In this document: positions 5,214 to 6,926 of the stretch, piece by piece
Position numbering within the stretch: position 1 is the first letter of the stretch
Layout of the letters: each line of letters begins with the position of its first letter
From: an uncultured Bacteroidota bacterium
GTDB lineage: Bacteria; Bacteroidota; Bacteroidia; Chitinophagales; Chitinophagaceae
Reading direction: 5' to 3'
Length of the DNA stretch: 6,926 nucleotides
NCBI GenBank assembly: GCA_903929655.1
Contig: CAIYVS010000295.1
Location: 1 to 6,926 of the forward strand
Translations under genes and position numbers: made by a program
Notes under the pieces: model-generated
Seen by the model: the letters and a program-made list of their open reading frames with translations, nothing else
Databases searched by the model: none
What the model was told of the DNA's origin: nothing

Positions 5214-6926
5214 TTACTTCACAATCTTCTTAATAACTCGTTCACCACCGCTATTGGTAATCTCTACAAAGTAGGTACCTCTTGAAAAATTCTTTGTATC
5301 AATGGTTTCTGTCACCTCTCCTTTGGAGAGGCCGGGAGAGGCCACCACCTTGCTATAAATCGCTCTACCCACAACATCAAAAATTTTCACCTCAAAGCCA
5401 TTGTTGGTCGCCTGACCAACAATCTCAATGGTGAGGCTCTCTCCCACAGGGTTCGGCCACACAGCAAACTCCCCCTTCAGGGGGCTGGGGGGTATTCCCG
5501 TCGTTGTTAAACTATTACTTATTGCAGAATCAGGACTTGCACATCCACCATGACAATATACCCTTACAGATATGGTATTACCTGTAAACAAAGTAGCATG
5601 ATAAGGATTGCTTGTGGCTCCCGACATCTTAATCCCGTTTATATACCATTGGTATGTCGGGCTGTCACAATTGCTGCTTACCACAGCAGTAAAAGTATCT
5701 AAATGTCCTGCAACTATTACTGAAGGAATGGATGTTATGCTAACTGAAGTTGGTATGCTCTGGTTGATTAATACACTAATTGTGTCGCTTACAATACAAT
5801 AACTTAACATAGCTGTACTAATATATTTCCCTGAATCCGAAAAAGGCACATTGGGAATTATGGGATTTTGTAACGAAGAAGTATAACCGTTGGGGCCCGA
5901 CCAATGATAGCTGACTCCGTTTGCAGTGTCTGCAACATGAAGTTTCAAAGTGTCGCCGCTGAACAAGGGGCTATTGTTACCCGCAACTGTAATAAGTGGT
6001 TTTGTGGTAACTGCAATATGCACAACAACAGTATCAATACAAGGGCTTAATGCAGTGATAAGCCTGTAAATACCTGAATCATTTAATTGCACATTACTTT
6101 TATACGGATACTGAACTGTATCCGTGAAATTATTAGGCCCCGACCAAACATAACTAACACCGATCACAGAATCGGTAGCCATAAGCTTGAGGCTATCACC
6201 TGTGCAAAGAGGGCTGTTGCTGCTTACAATAGCCAAAGGCAGTCTTACTATATGAATACTCACTTCATTTGCCAGTGAAGTATCTATAGGATTGCTTCCT
6301 ATGATACGGATATGATAACCTGTACCGGTTAAAGCAGATGCAGGTATTGTACAATTAATGGTTCCTGAACTGTCTGAAGATATGTTGCCGATAATGATAC
6401 CATTGGCAAAATTGCCTGAACTATCTGATAACTGTACCTTGAATTGATTCCCGGACACAAAACTATAATTAACATTATAGGAAACATTCATAGTGTCTCC
6501 CGCACATAACAAAGTATCAAAGCCAGAATTTAAATAAACGCTGGTATCAACAATAAATTTTGCCCAAAAACCATCATGACTCCCCCCTCCAAATGAACTT
6601 TGGTAAGACCCCAGGCTGGCTATGCTGGTGTTGCTGCTGGTCCAGCCTGTAATATATATAGCTCCTTTCCCGTCATATACACCATTAAAAGCCCTGTCAT
6701 CGCCTGTCCCTCCATAATAAGTACACCAGGCTAATGTTGTACCGGAACTATTGAACTTTGCTATCAAAGCATCTCTAAAACCACCACCAAATGTATCCTG
6801 CCATGCACCAGGGGTAGCTAAATGGCTTACACTGTCTGATTGGCCGATTATATAAATATTATTCAGCTCATCTAATACGATATCATCACCATATTCAATT
6901 CCGCTACCGCCAAAATAAGTAGACCA
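5214..6926 (-). CDS. SBBP-repeat/Ig-like surface protein with T9SS type A sorting domain (C-terminal part; start outside the window)
   Basis: The frame is open from the TAA-side stop at 5214 to the right edge, giving 570 residues of a longer protein. Residues 1-124 hold two SBBP (beta-propeller) repeats with a 66-residue period: WSTYFGGSGIEYGDD (from 1) and WCTYYGGTGDDRAFN (from 67), each followed by 'IYI.G' and 'FGGG..D....KF'. Residues about 133-232 are an Ig-like module common in Bacteroidota ('GNQFKVQLSDSSGNF', 'SGTGYHIRIIGSNP'-like). Two closely related Ig-like modules follow (about 233-306 and 311-388; 'NSPL..GD.LKL..' and 'GVSY.WSGPN..T'), then a third (about 392-475; 'YQWYINGIKMSGATS'). 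The last 80 residues are a type A sorting domain: VWPNPVGESLTIEI, VKIFDVVGRAIYSK, GTYFVEITNSGGERVIKKIVK. Export by Sec then T9SS, with cleavage and surface anchoring or release, is predicted from the domain. A TTG at 6767 is internal, not the start, because the repeat continues upstream of it. No enzymatic motif is visible. Confidence 0.92.
   Translation of the reverse strand, partial: WSTYFGGSGIEYGDDIVLDELNNIYIIGQSDSVSHLATPGAWQDTFGGGFRDALIAKFNSSGTTLAWCTYYGGTGDDRAFNGVYDGKGAIYITGWTSSNTSIASLGSYQSSFGGGSHDGFWAKFIVDTSVYLNSGFDTLLCAGDTMNVSYNVNYSFVSGNQFKVQLSDSSGNFANGIIIGNISSDSSGTINCTIPASALTGTGYHIRIIGSNPIDTSLANEVSIHIVRLPLAIVSSNSPLCTGDSLKLMATDSVIGVSYVWSGPNNFTDTVQYPYKSNVQLNDSGIYRLITALSPCIDTVVVHIAVTTKPLITVAGNNSPLFSGDTLKLHVADTANGVSYHWSGPNGYTSSLQNPIIPNVPFSDSGKYISTAMLSYCIVSDTISVLINQSIPTSVSITSIPSVIVAGHLDTFTAVVSSNCDSPTYQWYINGIKMSGATSNPYHATLFTGNTISVRVYCHGGCASPDSAISNSLTTTGIPPSPLKGEFAVWPNPVGESLTIEIVGQATNNGFEVKIFDVVGRAIYSKVVASPGLSKGEVTETIDTKNFSRGTYFVEITNSGGERVIKKIVK
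5315..5342 (-). repeat. In-frame palindromic repeat within the T9SS sorting domain
   Basis: CCTCTCC (5315-5321) and GGAGAGG (5325-5331) form a perfect 7-bp stem around TTT, followed by CCGGGAGAGGCC, which repeats the GAGAGG arm. On the coding (minus) strand it reads SPGLSKGEV, in the loop between the VGRAIYSK strand and the TIDTKNFSRGTYFVEI strand. The hairpin plus flanking arm has the same layout as the element at 5471-5492. Confidence 0.55.
5471..5492 (-). repeat. In-frame C/G hairpin repeat in the linker before the T9SS sorting domain
   Basis: CCCCC (5471-5475), TTCA, GGGGG (5480-5484) form a perfect hairpin, followed by CT and GGGGGG (5487-5492). On the coding strand this reads PPSPLKGEF, sitting exactly between the last Ig-like module and the first strand of the sorting domain (AVWPNP). 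Its base composition differs sharply from the AT-rich flanks, which suggests a mobile or dispersed small repeat that landed in a tolerant linker. Confidence 0.6.

Noticed and set aside
6765..6767. TTG taken as the start of the type A protein
   Set aside because: The frame is open to the right edge, and the upstream 53 residues form another clear SBBP repeat, so this codon is an internal Leu.

Overview
The window suggests a member of the Bacteroidota, probably a Chitinophagia- or Sphingobacteriia-like environmental bacterium. Two large genes end in the two kinds of type IX secretion (T9SS) sorting domain: the type B 'gliding motility-associated' C-terminus and the type A 'PNP...GR...GTYFVEI' C-terminus. 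A third large gene is an S46-family dipeptidyl-peptidase, a family well represented in this phylum. Intergenic DNA is AT-rich, translation starts lack strong Shine-Dalgarno sites, and small palindromic repeats typical of dispersed bacterial repeats are present.

Layout. Positions 1-53 (minus) may be the first codons of a transposase-like gene that leaves the window, with a perfect 8-bp inverted repeat just upstream (76-101). Positions 209-505 (minus) encode a 98-residue protein of the muconolactone-isomerase/YciI-like ferredoxin-fold type, followed by a hairpin-plus-T-tract terminator candidate. Positions 557-2704 (minus) encode a secreted 715-residue protein: signal peptide, PKD-like module, about six propeller-type repeats, more PKD-like modules and a type B T9SS domain. 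A 101-bp AT-rich divergent region separates it from the S46 peptidase (2806-4980, plus). Positions 4981-5213 lie between two convergent genes and hold a hairpin and two degenerate copies of a 'CGTCATTG...ATAATCTC' repeat. Positions 5214-6926 (minus) are the C-terminal 570 residues of an SBBP-repeat/Ig-like/type A T9SS protein whose start is beyond the right edge.

How the genes fit together. Three of the four clear genes encode exported proteins. The S46 enzyme carries Arg at the position that distinguishes DPP11 (Asp/Glu-specific) from DPP7, so it is best read as a periplasmic or surface dipeptidyl-peptidase for acidic P1 residues. The two T9SS substrates are large surface or secreted proteins of unknown ligand. 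No operon joins the three big genes: the type B gene and the peptidase are divergent, and the peptidase and type A gene are convergent. Only the 98-residue gene could be co-transcribed, 51 bp downstream of the type B gene.

I see no convincing new multi-gene system. The most notable signal is at small scale: two C/G hairpin repeats read in frame inside the type A gene, one at the linker before the sorting domain and one in a loop of that domain. Both encode a variant of 'SP-L-KGE', and a separate repeat family sits just past the stop codon.
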